A stretch of 64,000 nucleotides of DNA from contig NZ_QYBC01000019.1 in the NCBI RefSeq assembly GCF_004137085.1, positions 1 through 64,000 of the forward strand, read 5' to 3'. Made by a program: the position numbers and the translations under genes. The notes under the pieces are model-generated. The model did not search any database and was not told the origin of the DNA. It saw only the letters and a program-made list of their open reading frames with translations. The stretch comes from Lichenibacterium ramalinae. Lineage in GTDB: Bacteria; Pseudomonadota; Alphaproteobacteria; Rhizobiales; Beijerinckiaceae. This document shows, one piece after another, positions 30,854 to 39,287 of the stretch; position 1 is the stretch's first letter, and every line of letters starts with the position of its first letter.

Positions 30854-31825
30854 GTGAACGAGAAGGCTGACGCCCGGACGAGGCGGCTCGACCTGGCGGC
30901 CCGTGCCGCCTGGCTCTACTACATCAAGCGCCGCACGCAGGACGAGATCGCAGCCGAACTCGGCGTGTCGCGGCCCAACGCACAGCGGCTGGTCGCCCTG
31001 GCGATCAGCGAAGGGCTGATCAAGTTCCGGCTGGACCACCCGCTGCTGAAGAGCATGGAGCTCGGCGAGCGCCTGTGCGAGCGCTTCGGCCTCGACACCT
31101 GCGAGGTCGCGCCGAGCGTCGACGGGCAGAGCGACCGTGCCGGCGTGGCCCTGCTGGCGGCCCAGTTCATCGAAACGCTGCTCGGCGCCGCGACGCCGCG
31201 CATCCTGGCGCTCGGCACCGGGCGCACGCTGCTCGAAACCGTGCGCGAGGTCACCTCGATGGATCGGCCGGACCACAAGGTCGTGTCCGCCGTCGGCAAC
31301 CTGACGCGCGACGGCCGCGCCAGCCCCTACGACGTCGCCATCCGCCTCGCCGACCGCATCGGCGCGCAATGCTATCCCCTGCCCCTGCCGGTGCTGACCG
31401 ACACCCAGGAAGAGTGCGGGTTCCTGCGGGCGCAGCGCGGCTACGGCATCGTCGACGGTCTCGTCCAGGCCGCCGATGCCGAGGTGCTCGGCGTCGGGTC
31501 GATCGGGCCGACGGCGCCGCTGCTCATCGACGGCTTCGTGACGCCGGACGAGCTCGCCGGCCTCGAGGCGGCGGGGGCGGTGGGCGAGTTGCGCTCGCAC
31601 CCGATCGACGCCGCCGGCGCCCTCATCGACAATGCCGTGACGCGCCGGCTCACCGCGATACCGCCGGTGTGGCGGCCGCGACGTCCCACCATCCTGGTGG
31701 CGGCCGGCCGGTCCAAGCTGGACGCCCTCGCGGCGGCCCTGGCCGGACGATTCGCCACGGGCCTGGTGATCGACGAACCCACGGCGACGCGGCTCCTCGA
31801 CCATCAACGGGCGGGAGCGCCATGA
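30854..31825 (+). CDS. SorC/DeoR-like sugar-binding transcriptional regulator
   Basis: The protein has 323 residues from GTG 30854. An ATG 35 codons upstream would add a basic, non-conserved segment. Residues about 15-65 form a helix-turn-helix: WLYYIKRRTQDEIAAELGVSRPNAQRLV. The rest is a sugar-phosphate-isomerase-like effector domain with LGTGRTLLETV and LGVGSIGP phosphate loops, as in SmoC, DeoR and LsrR. It is directly upstream of smoEFGK on the same strand, with an inverted-repeat operator between. It probably controls the transporter in response to a polyol or its phosphate. Confidence 0.9.
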   Translation: MNEKADARTRRLDLAARAAWLYYIKRRTQDEIAAELGVSRPNAQRLVALAISEGLIKFRLDHPLLKSMELGERLCERFGLDTCEVAPSVDGQSDRAGVALLAAQFIETLLGAATPRILALGTGRTLLETVREVTSMDRPDHKVVSAVGNLTRDGRASPYDVAIRLADRIGAQCYPLPLPVLTDTQEECGFLRAQRGYGIVDGLVQAADAEVLGVGSIGPTAPLLIDGFVTPDELAGLEAAGAVGELRSHPIDAAGALIDNAVTRRLTAIPPVWRPRRPTILVAAGRSKLDALAAALAGRFATGLVIDEPTATRLLDHQRAGAP

Positions 31826-31833
31826 AATCGCCC

Positions 31834-31882
31834 TTGACAGCGAGGCTGCCAAGATTGAGCATTTGCTCTCGCGCTGAGCAAA
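31834..31882 (+). promoter_or_regulatory. Candidate promoter and operator of the polyol transporter operon
   Basis: TTGACA at 31834-31839 resembles a -35 box. TGAGCA at 31856-31861 and 31875-31880 flank an inverted TGCTC at 31864-31868. This creates two palindromes: GAGCA-TT-TGCTC, and TTTGCTC (31862-31868) with GAGCAAA (31876-31882). Position between the SorC-type regulator gene and smoE suggests this is its binding site. Confidence 0.6.
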
Positions 31883-31923
31883 GTTCGCGGCCGGCCAACG
31901 GTCGCCATCGGGAGGATCAAGGA

Positions 31924-33243
31924 ATGCGTTTTGCTCGTACTGGCGGGCTGCTGGCCGCGCTTCTGGCTTCGACGATCGCCGGCCGGGCGGCCGACGAACC
32001 CACGCTGACGATCGCGACCGTGAACAACGGCGACATGATCATCATGCAGAAACTGTCTCCGAAGTTCGAGAAGGACACGGGGATCAAGCTGAACTGGGTG
32101 GTTCTCGAAGAGAACGTGCTGCGCCAGCGCATGACCACCGACATCGCCACCAAGGGCGGCCAGTTCGACATCATGACGATCGGGGCCTACGAGACGCCGA
32201 TCTGGGCCAAGCAGGGCTGGCTGATGTCGCTCGACGACCTCGGCCAGGGCTACGACTACAAGGACCTGATCCCGCAGGTGAAGGACGGGCTGAGCCTCGA
32301 CGGCAAGATGTATGCGGCGCCCTTCTACGCCGAATCGTCCTTCACCTATTATCGCAAGGATCTGTTCGACAAGGCCGGCATCACCATGCCGGAAAAGCCG
32401 ACCTACACGCAGATCGCCGAATACGCCGACAAGATCACCGACAAGAAGAACGGCATCTACGGCATCTGCCTGCGCGGCAAGCCCGGCTGGGGCGAGAACA
32501 TGGCCTTCCTCGGGACGGCCGTGAACGCCTTCGGCGGCGAATGGTTCGACATGAAGTGGCAGCCGCAGCTGACGACGCAGCCGTGGAAGGACGCCATCAC
32601 GTGGTACCTCGACGTGATGAAGAAGGATGGACCTCCGGGCCCGACCGCCAACGGCTTCAACGAGAACCAGGCCCTCTTCGCCTCGGGCAAGTGCGGCATG
32701 TGGATCGACGCCACGTCGGGGGCCGGCCGCGTCTACGACCCGAAGCAGAGCCAGGTGGCCGACAAGATCGCCTTCACGGCCTCGCCCGTGACCGACAAGG
32801 ACCCCAAGGCTTCGGGCTGGTTCTGGTCCTGGAACCTCGCCATCCCGACCTCCACCAAGAAGGCGGAGGCCGCCAAGAAGTTCGTCGCCTGGGCCACGTC
32901 GAAGGACTACGTGAAGCTCGTGGGCGAGAGCGAGGGCTGGGTGGCGGCGCCTCCCGGCACCCGCCTCTCGACCTATGACAGCCCGGAGTACAAGAAGGCC
33001 GCGCCCTTCGCCCCCACCGTGCTGAAGGCCATCGAGACCACGGACCCCAAGCATCCGACCGTGAACCCCGTCCCCTACACGGGCGTGCAGTTCGTCGCCA
33101 TCCCCGAGTTCCAGGCCATCGGCACCAACGTCGGCCAGGACATCTCGGCGGCGCTCGCCGGGCAGGATACGGCCGACGCCGCCCTGAAGAAGGGACAGGC
33201 CACCACCGAGCGCACCATGAAGCAGGCCGGCTACCCGAAGTGA
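31924..33243 (+). CDS. smoE: Polyol (sorbitol/mannitol) ABC transporter substrate-binding protein
   Basis: A periplasmic binding protein of 439 residues with a signal peptide (residues 1-22, ending near AGRAAD). It belongs to the SmoE/MtlE group: TLTIATVNNGDMIIMQKLS at the mature start, then FDIMTIGAYETPIWAKQGWL, YAESSFTYYRKDLFDKAG and GKCGMWIDATSGAG. It captures sugar alcohols and delivers them to SmoFG. GGAGG lies before ATG 31924. A strong hairpin follows the stop, which probably raises its level relative to the permeases. Confidence 0.93.
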   Translation: MRFARTGGLLAALLASTIAGRAADEPTLTIATVNNGDMIIMQKLSPKFEKDTGIKLNWVVLEENVLRQRMTTDIATKGGQFDIMTIGAYETPIWAKQGWLMSLDDLGQGYDYKDLIPQVKDGLSLDGKMYAAPFYAESSFTYYRKDLFDKAGITMPEKPTYTQIAEYADKITDKKNGIYGICLRGKPGWGENMAFLGTAVNAFGGEWFDMKWQPQLTTQPWKDAITWYLDVMKKDGPPGPTANGFNENQALFASGKCGMWIDATSGAGRVYDPKQSQVADKIAFTASPVTDKDPKASGWFWSWNLAIPTSTKKAEAAKKFVAWATSKDYVKLVGESEGWVAAPPGTRLSTYDSPEYKKAAPFAPTVLKAIETTDPKHPTVNPVPYTGVQFVAIPEFQAIGTNVGQDISAALAGQDTADAALKKGQATTERTMKQAGYPK

Positions 33244-33259
33244 GCCGGGGCTGACGGCG

Positions 33260-33284
33260 ACGCCGGGGCTTCACGCCCCGGCGT
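33260..33284 (+). terminator. Intra-operon hairpin after smoE
   Basis: ACGCCGGGGC (33260-33269) pairs perfectly with GCCCCGGCGT (33275-33284) over a TTCAC loop, followed by a short TT. Located between binding-protein and permease genes, it probably acts as an attenuator or 3' stabiliser rather than a full stop. Confidence 0.7.
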
Positions 33285-33326
33285 TTCCAGTCCACCATGA
33301 CCCAAAGCCCCAGACGGGAGGCCGCC

Positions 33327-34244
33327 ATGTCGACTTCAGCCCTGCCGCGCGACGCCGTCGCGTCCCCGAAGGTCGGGCGATCGAAACGCGGCATCGACAC
33401 GCGGCCCCTCGTCTGGCCGAGCATCGCCGCACTGCTGGTGTGGATGATCGTCCCGCTTGCGCTGACGCTGTATTTCTCGTTCCGCAACTACAATCTGACA
33501 GATCCGACCGTGCAGGGCTGGGCGGGCCTGTCCAACTACACCTACCTGCTCACCGACGATTCCTTCATCACGTCGATCATCAATACGGTACTGCTGGTCG
33601 GCGGCGTGCTGATCACCACGATCGTGTTCGGCACGCTGTTCGCCGTGTTGTTCGACCAGGAGTTCTACGGCCAAGGGATATCGCGCCTGTTCGTCGTCGC
33701 GCCCTTCTTCGTCATGCCGACCGTGGCGGCGCTGGTGTGGAAGAACCTGCTGATGGACCCGGTCAACGGGCTCTTCGCCTACATGGCGCGCGGCATCGGC
33801 CTCGAGCCGATCACCTGGTTCACCACGACACCGCTGTTCTCCATCGGCCTCATCGTGGCGTGGCAGTGGGTGCCCTTCGCGACGCTGATCCTGCTCACCG
33901 CCATGCAGTCGCTCGACCGCGAGCAGATCGAGGCGGCCCGCATGGACGGCGCCAAGCCGATCGCCCGCTTCCGCCACATCATCGTGCCGCATCTCGCCCG
34001 CCCCATCACCGTGGTGGTGATGATCGAGACCATCTTCCTGCTCGGCATCTTCGCCGAGATTCTCGTCACCACCAGCGGCGGCCCCGGCGACGCGTCGACC
34101 AACCTCGTCTATCTCGTCTACAAGACGGCCCTGCTGCAGTTCGACGTTGGCGGCGGTTCGGCCGGCGGCATCGTGGCGGTCGTGCTGGCCAACGTGGTCG
34201 CCATCTTCCTCGTCCGAACCGTCGCCCGCAACCTCGACAACTGA
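33327..34244 (+). CDS. smoF: Polyol ABC transporter permease
   Basis: An inner-membrane permease of 305 residues with six helices after a short cytoplasmic N-terminus. The EAA loop reads EQIEAARMDGAKPIARFRHIIVP, split about the conserved EAA-G motif that docks the ATPase. ATG 33327 follows GGGAGG; the longer frame from 33297 lacks a ribosome site. It pairs with SmoG. Confidence 0.92.
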   Translation: MSTSALPRDAVASPKVGRSKRGIDTRPLVWPSIAALLVWMIVPLALTLYFSFRNYNLTDPTVQGWAGLSNYTYLLTDDSFITSIINTVLLVGGVLITTIVFGTLFAVLFDQEFYGQGISRLFVVAPFFVMPTVAALVWKNLLMDPVNGLFAYMARGIGLEPITWFTTTPLFSIGLIVAWQWVPFATLILLTAMQSLDREQIEAARMDGAKPIARFRHIIVPHLARPITVVVMIETIFLLGIFAEILVTTSGGPGDASTNLVYLVYKTALLQFDVGGGSAGGIVAVVLANVVAIFLVRTVARNLDN

Positions 34245-34253
34245 GCCGTCGCC

Positions 34254-35069
34254 ATGAAGACCAAGCAGCGCGACAAGATCATCATGACGTTCCTGGGATG
34301 GGGTGTCGCCTTTTTGGTGTTCTTTCCCATTCTGTGGATGGCCATCACCTCCTTCAAATCCGAGATCGACGCCATCACGCCGTCGCTTTTCTTTCACCCG
34401 ACGCTCGAAAGCTACACGACCGTCAACGAGCGGGTGAACTACTTCGGCGCCGTGATCAACAGCGTGGTGGAATCGGTCGGCGCCACGATGGTGTGCCTGG
34501 CCTTCGCAGTCCCGGCCGCCTACGCGATGGCGTTCTACCCGGGCCGGAAGACCAAGGACCTCCTGATGTGGATGATGTCCACCAAGATGATGCCGGCCGT
34601 CGGCGTCCTGGTGCCCATCTACGTCATCTTCCAGCAGCTCGGCCTGCTCGACACTTGGACCGGCATCATCGCCATGTTCACGATGATGAACCTGCCGATC
34701 GTCGTATGGATGCTGTATTCCTTCTTCCGCGAAGTGCCGAAGGAAATCCTGGAAGCCTCCCGCATGGATGGCGCCACCCCCATGCAGCAGATGCGGCTGC
34801 TCCTGCTGCCGCTGTCCCTCCCGGGCGTGATGTCCACGGCCCTGCTGTCCATCATCCTGTGCTGGAACGAGGCCTTCTGGAGCATCAACCTCACCTCAGT
34901 GAAGGCGGCTCCCCTGACCCAGCTCATCGTCAGCTTCTCCAGCCCCGAGGGCCTGTTCTGGTCGAAGCTGTCGGCCGCCTCGCTGCTCGCCATCGCGCCG
35001 ATCCTGGTCTTCGGCTGGCTCACTCAACGTCAACTCGTGCGCGGCCTCACCTTCGGCGCCGTCAAGTAA
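34254..35069 (+). CDS. smoG: Polyol ABC transporter permease
   Basis: A second permease of 271 residues with six helices. Its EAA loop contains [23 protein letters not shown]. It begins 9 nt after smoF and belongs to the same operon. The opening [20 protein letters not shown] is the first helix. It forms the heterodimeric channel with SmoF. Confidence 0.92.
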   Translation: MKTKQRDKIIMTFLGWGVAFLVFFPILWMAITSFKSEIDAITPSLFFHPTLESYTTVNERVNYFGAVINSVVESVGATMVCLAFAVPAAYAMAFYPGRKTKDLLMWMMSTKMMPAVGVLVPIYVIFQQLGLLDTWTGIIAMFTMMNLPIVVWMLYSFFREVPKEILEASRMDGATPMQQMRLLLLPLSLPGVMSTALLSIILCWNEAFWSINLTSVKAAPLTQLIVSFSSPEGLFWSKLSAASLLAIAPILVFGWLTQRQLVRGLTFGAVK

Positions 35070-35079
35070 GGGCTCAGCC

Positions 35080-36201
35080 ATGGCTACCGTCACACTGAAG
35101 GACGTGCGCAAGAGCTACGGCGCCGTCAACATCATCCAGGGCGTGGACCTCGCCATCAAGGACCGCGAGTTCGTGGTCTTCGTCGGCCCGTCGGGCTGCG
35201 GCAAGTCGACCTTGCTACGCATGATCGCGGGGCTCGAGGAGATCACGTCCGGCGACCTGATGATCGACGGCGCGGTCGTCAACGACGTGCCGCCGGACGC
35301 CCGCGGCCTCGCCATGGTGTTCCAAAGCTACGCCCTCTACCCCCACATGTCGGTGGCCGACAACATGGCCTTCGCGCTGCGGCTCGCGGGCGTACCGAAG
35401 GCGGAGCGGGACGCCAAGGTGGGGTCAGCGGCGAAGATCCTGCAGCTCGAGAAGCTGCTCGACCGCAAGCCCGGCCAGCTGTCGGGCGGACAACGCCAGC
35501 GCGTCGCCATCGGCCGCGCCATCGTGCGCCAGCCCAAGGTGTTCCTATTCGACGAGCCGCTGTCCAACCTCGACGCCTCGCTCCGCGTTCAGATGCGCAT
35601 CGAGATCGCGCGGCTGCACAGCGAGCTCAACGCCACGATGATCTACGTCACCCACGACCAGATCGAGGCCATGACGATGGCCGACCGCATCGTGGTGCTG
35701 CGGGCCGGAAAGATCGAGCAGGTCGGCTCGCCGCTGGAGCTCTATCACTATCCGGCCAACACGTTCGTGGCGGGCTTCATCGGCTCGCCCAAGATGAACC
35801 TGACGCAGGCGACGGTGAGGGGCTCCCATGCCGGGGGCGTCGACGTCCAGCTGCCGGGCGGCGGCGTCGCCACCATCCCGGTCGAGCCCCGGAACGCGAC
35901 GGCGGGTGCGGCCTGCACGGTAGGGTTCCGGCCCGAAACGCTGGCGATGGCGCCGGAGGGGCCGATGGGCGGCAAGGTCGCCGTGGTGGAGCACCTCGGC
36001 GGCGAGACGCTGGTCTATGTCGACGTCGGCGACGGCCACCTCGTCACCGTGAAGGCGTCCGGGAGCACCTCGGCCAAGATCGGCGACGTCGTGCGCCTGG
36101 CGATCGACACCGTCGAGGCCCGGCTCTTCGATGCCGAGGGTCAGGCCATGGAGCCGATGAACCGGCGCGCCATCGCGGGGCTGGCGACCGCCGCGCAGTG
36201 A
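35080..36201 (+). CDS. smoK: Polyol ABC transporter ATP-binding protein
   Basis: A MalK-type ATPase of 373 residues. Walker A is GPSGCGKST, the signature LSGGQRQR, Walker [14 protein letters not shown], and the switch His is in VTHDQ. The C-terminal 130 residues form the OB-fold regulatory domain with VGFRPETL. It starts 10 nt after smoG. The polyol dehydrogenases that often end this operon (smoS, mtlK) are missing; a structured repeat follows instead. Confidence 0.94.
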   Translation: MATVTLKDVRKSYGAVNIIQGVDLAIKDREFVVFVGPSGCGKSTLLRMIAGLEEITSGDLMIDGAVVNDVPPDARGLAMVFQSYALYPHMSVADNMAFALRLAGVPKAERDAKVGSAAKILQLEKLLDRKPGQLSGGQRQRVAIGRAIVRQPKVFLFDEPLSNLDASLRVQMRIEIARLHSELNATMIYVTHDQIEAMTMADRIVVLRAGKIEQVGSPLELYHYPANTFVAGFIGSPKMNLTQATVRGSHAGGVDVQLPGGGVATIPVEPRNATAGAACTVGFRPETLAMAPEGPMGGKVAVVEHLGGETLVYVDVGDGHLVTVKASGSTSAKIGDVVRLAIDTVEARLFDAEGQAMEPMNRRAIAGLATAAQ

Positions 36202-36243
36202 TCCCGGCGGCGAGCCGAAGGGCGACGATGGCGGCTTGCCGCT

Positions 36244-36345
36244 AGAGCGCCTTCGCCTCCGGCGAAATCGCTCCAGCTTCGAAACGAGAGCGGTTTCATC
36301 GGCTTGGGGTCGCCAAGGCGACCCGGAGAAAGCCGATACGGCTCT
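36244..36345 (+). repeat. Dispersed intergenic hairpin repeat, copy B (best preserved)
   Basis: Three nested stems are visible: outer AGAGCGGT (36287-36294) with ACGGCTCT (36338-36345), middle CGGCTT (36300-36305) with AAGCCG (36330-36335), and inner GGGTCGCC with GGCGACCC (36307-36324, AA loop). A side hairpin TTCGCC/GGCGAA precedes them. Copy A (97-197) matches in the same orientation and copy C (59412-59530) in the opposite one. It lies after smoK and may also end that transcript. Confidence 0.7.
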
Positions 36346-36412
36346 GGTTGGACCGCCGCGCCGCCATGATCCGCGGTCGCCGCCTTTGTGGCGACGCCGC
36401 CGAAAGACCCGG

Positions 36413-36598
36413 TCAGTCCGGGATGCGGACCGACGGGCCGGGAGCCCGGTCGTGCAGCGCCAGGGCGGCGGAGTGCATCTTGAAGGTCTGGCAGTCGTGG
36501 TTCTTGGCCACGGCATGGCCGGCGGTCAGCACGACGGCGCCCAGAGCGAGGGCGCCGAGCTTGACGCGGAGGATCTGGATCGCCGGGGAGAAAGTCAT
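36413..36598 (-). CDS. Short secreted protein of unknown function
   Basis: A 61-residue protein with a signal peptide core, LGALALGAVVLTAGHAVA, and a mature part of about 30 residues containing one Cys and two His. No family is recognised and the ribosome site is weak, so it may not be a real gene. It is isolated, on the strand opposite the smo operon. Confidence 0.4.
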   Translation of the reverse strand: MTFSPAIQILRVKLGALALGAVVLTAGHAVAKNHDCQTFKMHSAALALHDRAPGPSVRIPD

Positions 36599-36730
36599 GG
36601 AAGGACCTGAATCGCGAGGGTGAGCCGTGTGTCCGGCCCACCCACACACGCCTCCCAAATGCGGCACCAACACGGCCGCGAGCCACGAGCCGGCCCGCGC
36701 ATGGAAGGGTTGCGGTGCCGCTTCGGGCCT

Positions 36731-37789
36731 TTACATCAGGAACCCGTCGAGGGCGGCCAGGAAGGCATCGGCCTGTTCGAGGTGGGGGATGTGCCCGACT
36801 TCCGGGATGATGGCGGTCCGACAGTCCCGGATCTCGGCGCAGGCCTGGCGCGCCAGCGCGGGAAAATCGCCCATGCCGGCCGTGCGCGCCGGATCGCCGT
36901 AGCCCTTCATCACCACGGTGCGGTCCTTCGCCCCCACGGCGATCAGCACCGGCATGGCCAGATGTCCCATCTCGTAGCGGACGGGCTGCCGATAGATCAT
37001 CTGATAGGTTTCCGCCGCGGCCCGGGCCCAGCGATCGAACTCGCCCGACCGCGCGATGCGCATGCGCTGCTCGACGAAGGGCGCCTGCTTGTCGGCCGGA
37101 TAGGCGACGAAATAGCGCGCGATGAAGGCGCGGTAGCTTTCGGCCGATTGGCGGCGCTCGGCCGCCGCGAGGGTCTCGGTCGTCTGCGGCGGGATGGCGA
37201 GCCGGTAGTCCTCGAGACCGATCGGGTCCTCGAGGACCAGCTTGCGCACCCGCTCCGGATGCAGGAGCGCGAAGCGGATCGCCAGCATGCCGCCCGTCGA
37301 ATGCCCGACGAGGTCGACGGGGCCGGTCACGCCGAGCGTGTCCAGCAGCGCGAGCGTGTTGGCGGACAACTCGTCGAAGGCGTAGTCGGTGTCGGGCTTG
37401 GACGACTTGTTGAACCCGATCTGGTCCGGCACGACGACGCGGTAGCCGCGGCGGGCGAGGTCGTCGATGACGTTCGACCAATAGTCGCTGGAGAAGTTCT
37501 TGCCGTGCATCAGCACCGCGGTCCGCCCGTTGGCCGGGCCGCGCGGGCCGATGTCCATGTAGGCCATACGGCAGGGCTGGCCGCCGGCGAAGACCTGGAA
37601 GAAGTGCACGGGAGCCGGATAGGGCCAGCCCTCGATGCCGATGCCGAGAGCCGGAAGCTCCTCGGACGGCGCGGGTTGCGCGGCGACCGGCCGGGCCCCG
37701 GGCACCAGGCCCGCCGTCAGGAGGCCGGCCAAAAGCAGCGCGGCTCGCCGACGGAGGCGCCGGCGGCTGCAGACCTCCCGTCCGCTCAT
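36731..37789 (-). CDS. Exported alpha/beta hydrolase
   Basis: The protein has 352 residues from ATG 37789. An arginine-rich start and the hydrophobic AALLLAGLLTAGL form a signal peptide, possibly of Tat type. The alpha/beta-hydrolase core has the oxyanion HGKNFSS segment, the nucleophile Ser in GHSTGG, and the catalytic His in EVGHIPHLEQ. The closest known groups by eye are haloalkane-dehalogenase-like and C-C bond hydrolases; the substrate is unknown. It may be in one transcript with the small Gly-rich protein 22 nt upstream. Confidence 0.85.
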   Translation of the reverse strand: MSGREVCSRRRLRRRAALLLAGLLTAGLVPGARPVAAQPAPSEELPALGIGIEGWPYPAPVHFFQVFAGGQPCRMAYMDIGPRGPANGRTAVLMHGKNFSSDYWSNVIDDLARRGYRVVVPDQIGFNKSSKPDTDYAFDELSANTLALLDTLGVTGPVDLVGHSTGGMLAIRFALLHPERVRKLVLEDPIGLEDYRLAIPPQTTETLAAAERRQSAESYRAFIARYFVAYPADKQAPFVEQRMRIARSGEFDRWARAAAETYQMIYRQPVRYEMGHLAMPVLIAVGAKDRTVVMKGYGDPARTAGMGDFPALARQACAEIRDCRTAIIPEVGHIPHLEQADAFLAALDGFLM

Positions 37790-37811
37790 CGCGCCGCCCC
37801 CGCCCCGCACG

Positions 37812-38072
37812 TCAACGCCGGTGCCGGCGGTGGTGCCGCACAACGTGATGGGCGCCGCGCCGGGGCAATCCCAGGACGCCGCGCGCGCCACCGACGACAC
37901 CCCCGACCGCTCCGCCGAGGACGCCGCCCACGACACCGCCGACCGGCCCGGCGGCTCGCTCGCCGCGGGCCGCGCCCGTCCGGGCCCCGCCGACGATGCC
38001 CTGCGCGTCGGCCTGCGCCGGGAGTGCGAGGAGCCCCAACAGGCTCGCCACCAGCACCAACTGTGTCCTCAC
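37812..38072 (-). CDS. Short secreted glycine-rich protein
   Basis: The protein has 86 residues from a GTG preceded by AGGGGA. A signal peptide (LVLVASLLGLLALPAQADAQ) is followed by alternating GG-V/A units, such as GGVVGGVLGGAVGG, and a His/Arg-rich tail. The pattern resembles small surface or matrix proteins, but no family is recognised. The DNA of the repeat is GC-rich and may be a low-complexity artefact; the clear signal peptide argues for a real gene. Confidence 0.45.
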   Translation of the reverse strand: MRTQLVLVASLLGLLALPAQADAQGIVGGARTGAARGERAAGPVGGVVGGVLGGAVGGVVGGARGVLGLPRRGAHHVVRHHRRHRR

Positions 38073-38167
38073 GATCGATGTCCCCTGCGCCGGGCCCGGC
38101 CGTCGCGGGCGGGCTTCCATCGTGCCCGGCAACGTCCCATGGCGGCGAAAGGTCCAGGACCGCCCCA

Positions 38168-38509
38168 TCAGGCGCTGCCGGGACCGAGCCCGAGACGCTC
38201 GACGACGTCGGGGATCCCGGCCCCTTTCGGGACGAGGATCATGGCTCCGGGCTCGCTGCCCTTCACCACGACGACGGCCTTCTTGGGGCAGATGTCGAGA
38301 CACCCCACCTCGAGCACGGCGATGGCGCGCCGCCGCGCCTTGAGCTTGCGGCCCGGGTCGGCGTCGAACGACCGGCGCAGCGCCTTCGCCAGGCTCTCCT
38401 CGCCGTCGGGCCCGAAGCCGCCGTCGAGCTTCCTGGCGCATTTGCGGCAAACCAGCACGACGTCGCGCCACTCGGCCTCGACCTGCTTCCACGTCCCGTC
38501 CCTACCCAC
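38168..38509 (-). CDS. Thioredoxin-like (2Fe-2S) ferredoxin domain protein
   Basis: A protein of 113 residues. Four cysteines are placed as VCRKC near residue 21 and GCLDIC near residue 70, the order of the thioredoxin-fold 2Fe-2S ferredoxin family (CxxC then CxxxC). PKKAVVVV after the second pair forms the next strand. It may carry electrons or bind metal in the cytoplasm. No redox partner is adjacent. The divergent neighbour is the DsbA-family gene. Confidence 0.65.
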   Translation of the reverse strand: MGRDGTWKQVEAEWRDVVLVCRKCARKLDGGFGPDGEESLAKALRRSFDADPGRKLKARRRAIAVLEVGCLDICPKKAVVVVKGSEPGAMILVPKGAGIPDVVERLGLGPGSA

Positions 38510-38637
38510 GCCTCACCCTTTCCACAGCCCATCGTTCCGCAGATGGACCCGCCCGGCCCGGCCGCAAGGCCGCGGGCGGCGAACCGCGCGACCGCCGCCA
38601 GCGTTGGCCGACAGCCGGAACACGCCGAGACCCTGCC

Positions 38638-39255
38638 ATGCCCTCAGGTACCAGCCTCCTGGTCTGGAGCGACTACGTCTGCCCCTTCTGCTACCTCGCC
38701 CTGCCGGTGGTGCGCCGGGTCGCCGAAGAGCTCGACGTCGCGGTGTCGTGGCGCGCCTTCGAGCTCAGGCCGGAACCGCAGCCGCCGCTCGACCCCGACG
38801 CCGAATACCTCCACAACGTTTGGGACACGGCCGTCTACCCGATGGCGGACCAGCGCGACATGGTGCTGCGCCTGCCGCCCGTGCAGCCGAGGTCCCGCCT
38901 CGCCGCCGTCACGGCCGCCTTCGCCGCCGGGGTCGGCGTCTTCGAGCCCGTGCACGAGGCGCTGTTCCGGGCCTTCTTCGAGGAAGGGCTCGACATCGGC
39001 GACCGGTCGGTGCTGCTCGACATCGCCACGGCCTGCGGGCTCGACAGCGCCGACCTGCACCGGGCGCTCGACGACCCCGCGCTCCTCGCCAGGGTCGTGG
39101 CCGACGAGGACCTCGCGGCGCGGATCGGCATCACGGGGGTTCCGGCCCTGCTGATCCGGCACGAGGGGCAGAACTACCTCCTGAGCGGCGCCCAGCCGTT
39201 CGACATCGTGGCCCAGGCCATCGCCGAGGCCAGGAGCGGGCGGGGCGCCGGCTGA
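38638..39255 (+). CDS. DsbA family oxidoreductase (FrnE-like)
   Basis: A protein of 205 residues with a thioredoxin fold and the redox motif CPFC at about residues 15-18 (WSDYVCPFCYLA). The insert of helices and the end motif GITGVPALLI with cis-Pro match FrnE/2-hydroxychromene-2-carboxylate isomerase relatives. No signal peptide is seen, so it is cytoplasmic, and is probably a disulfide isomerase or stress protein. It converges with the GlxA-type regulator, 32 nt away. Confidence 0.87.
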   Translation: MPSGTSLLVWSDYVCPFCYLALPVVRRVAEELDVAVSWRAFELRPEPQPPLDPDAEYLHNVWDTAVYPMADQRDMVLRLPPVQPRSRLAAVTAAFAAGVGVFEPVHEALFRAFFEEGLDIGDRSVLLDIATACGLDSADLHRALDDPALLARVVADEDLAARIGITGVPALLIRHEGQNYLLSGAQPFDIVAQAIAEARSGRGAG

Positions 39256-39287
39256 GCCCCGTCCGGCCCCCTTCCGAAGCCGGCACC

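Noticed and set aside
36141-37481. Minus-strand open frame spanning smoK end and the hydrolase
   Set aside because: Out of frame with the hydrolase, whose catalytic motifs are in the other frame; no protein features.
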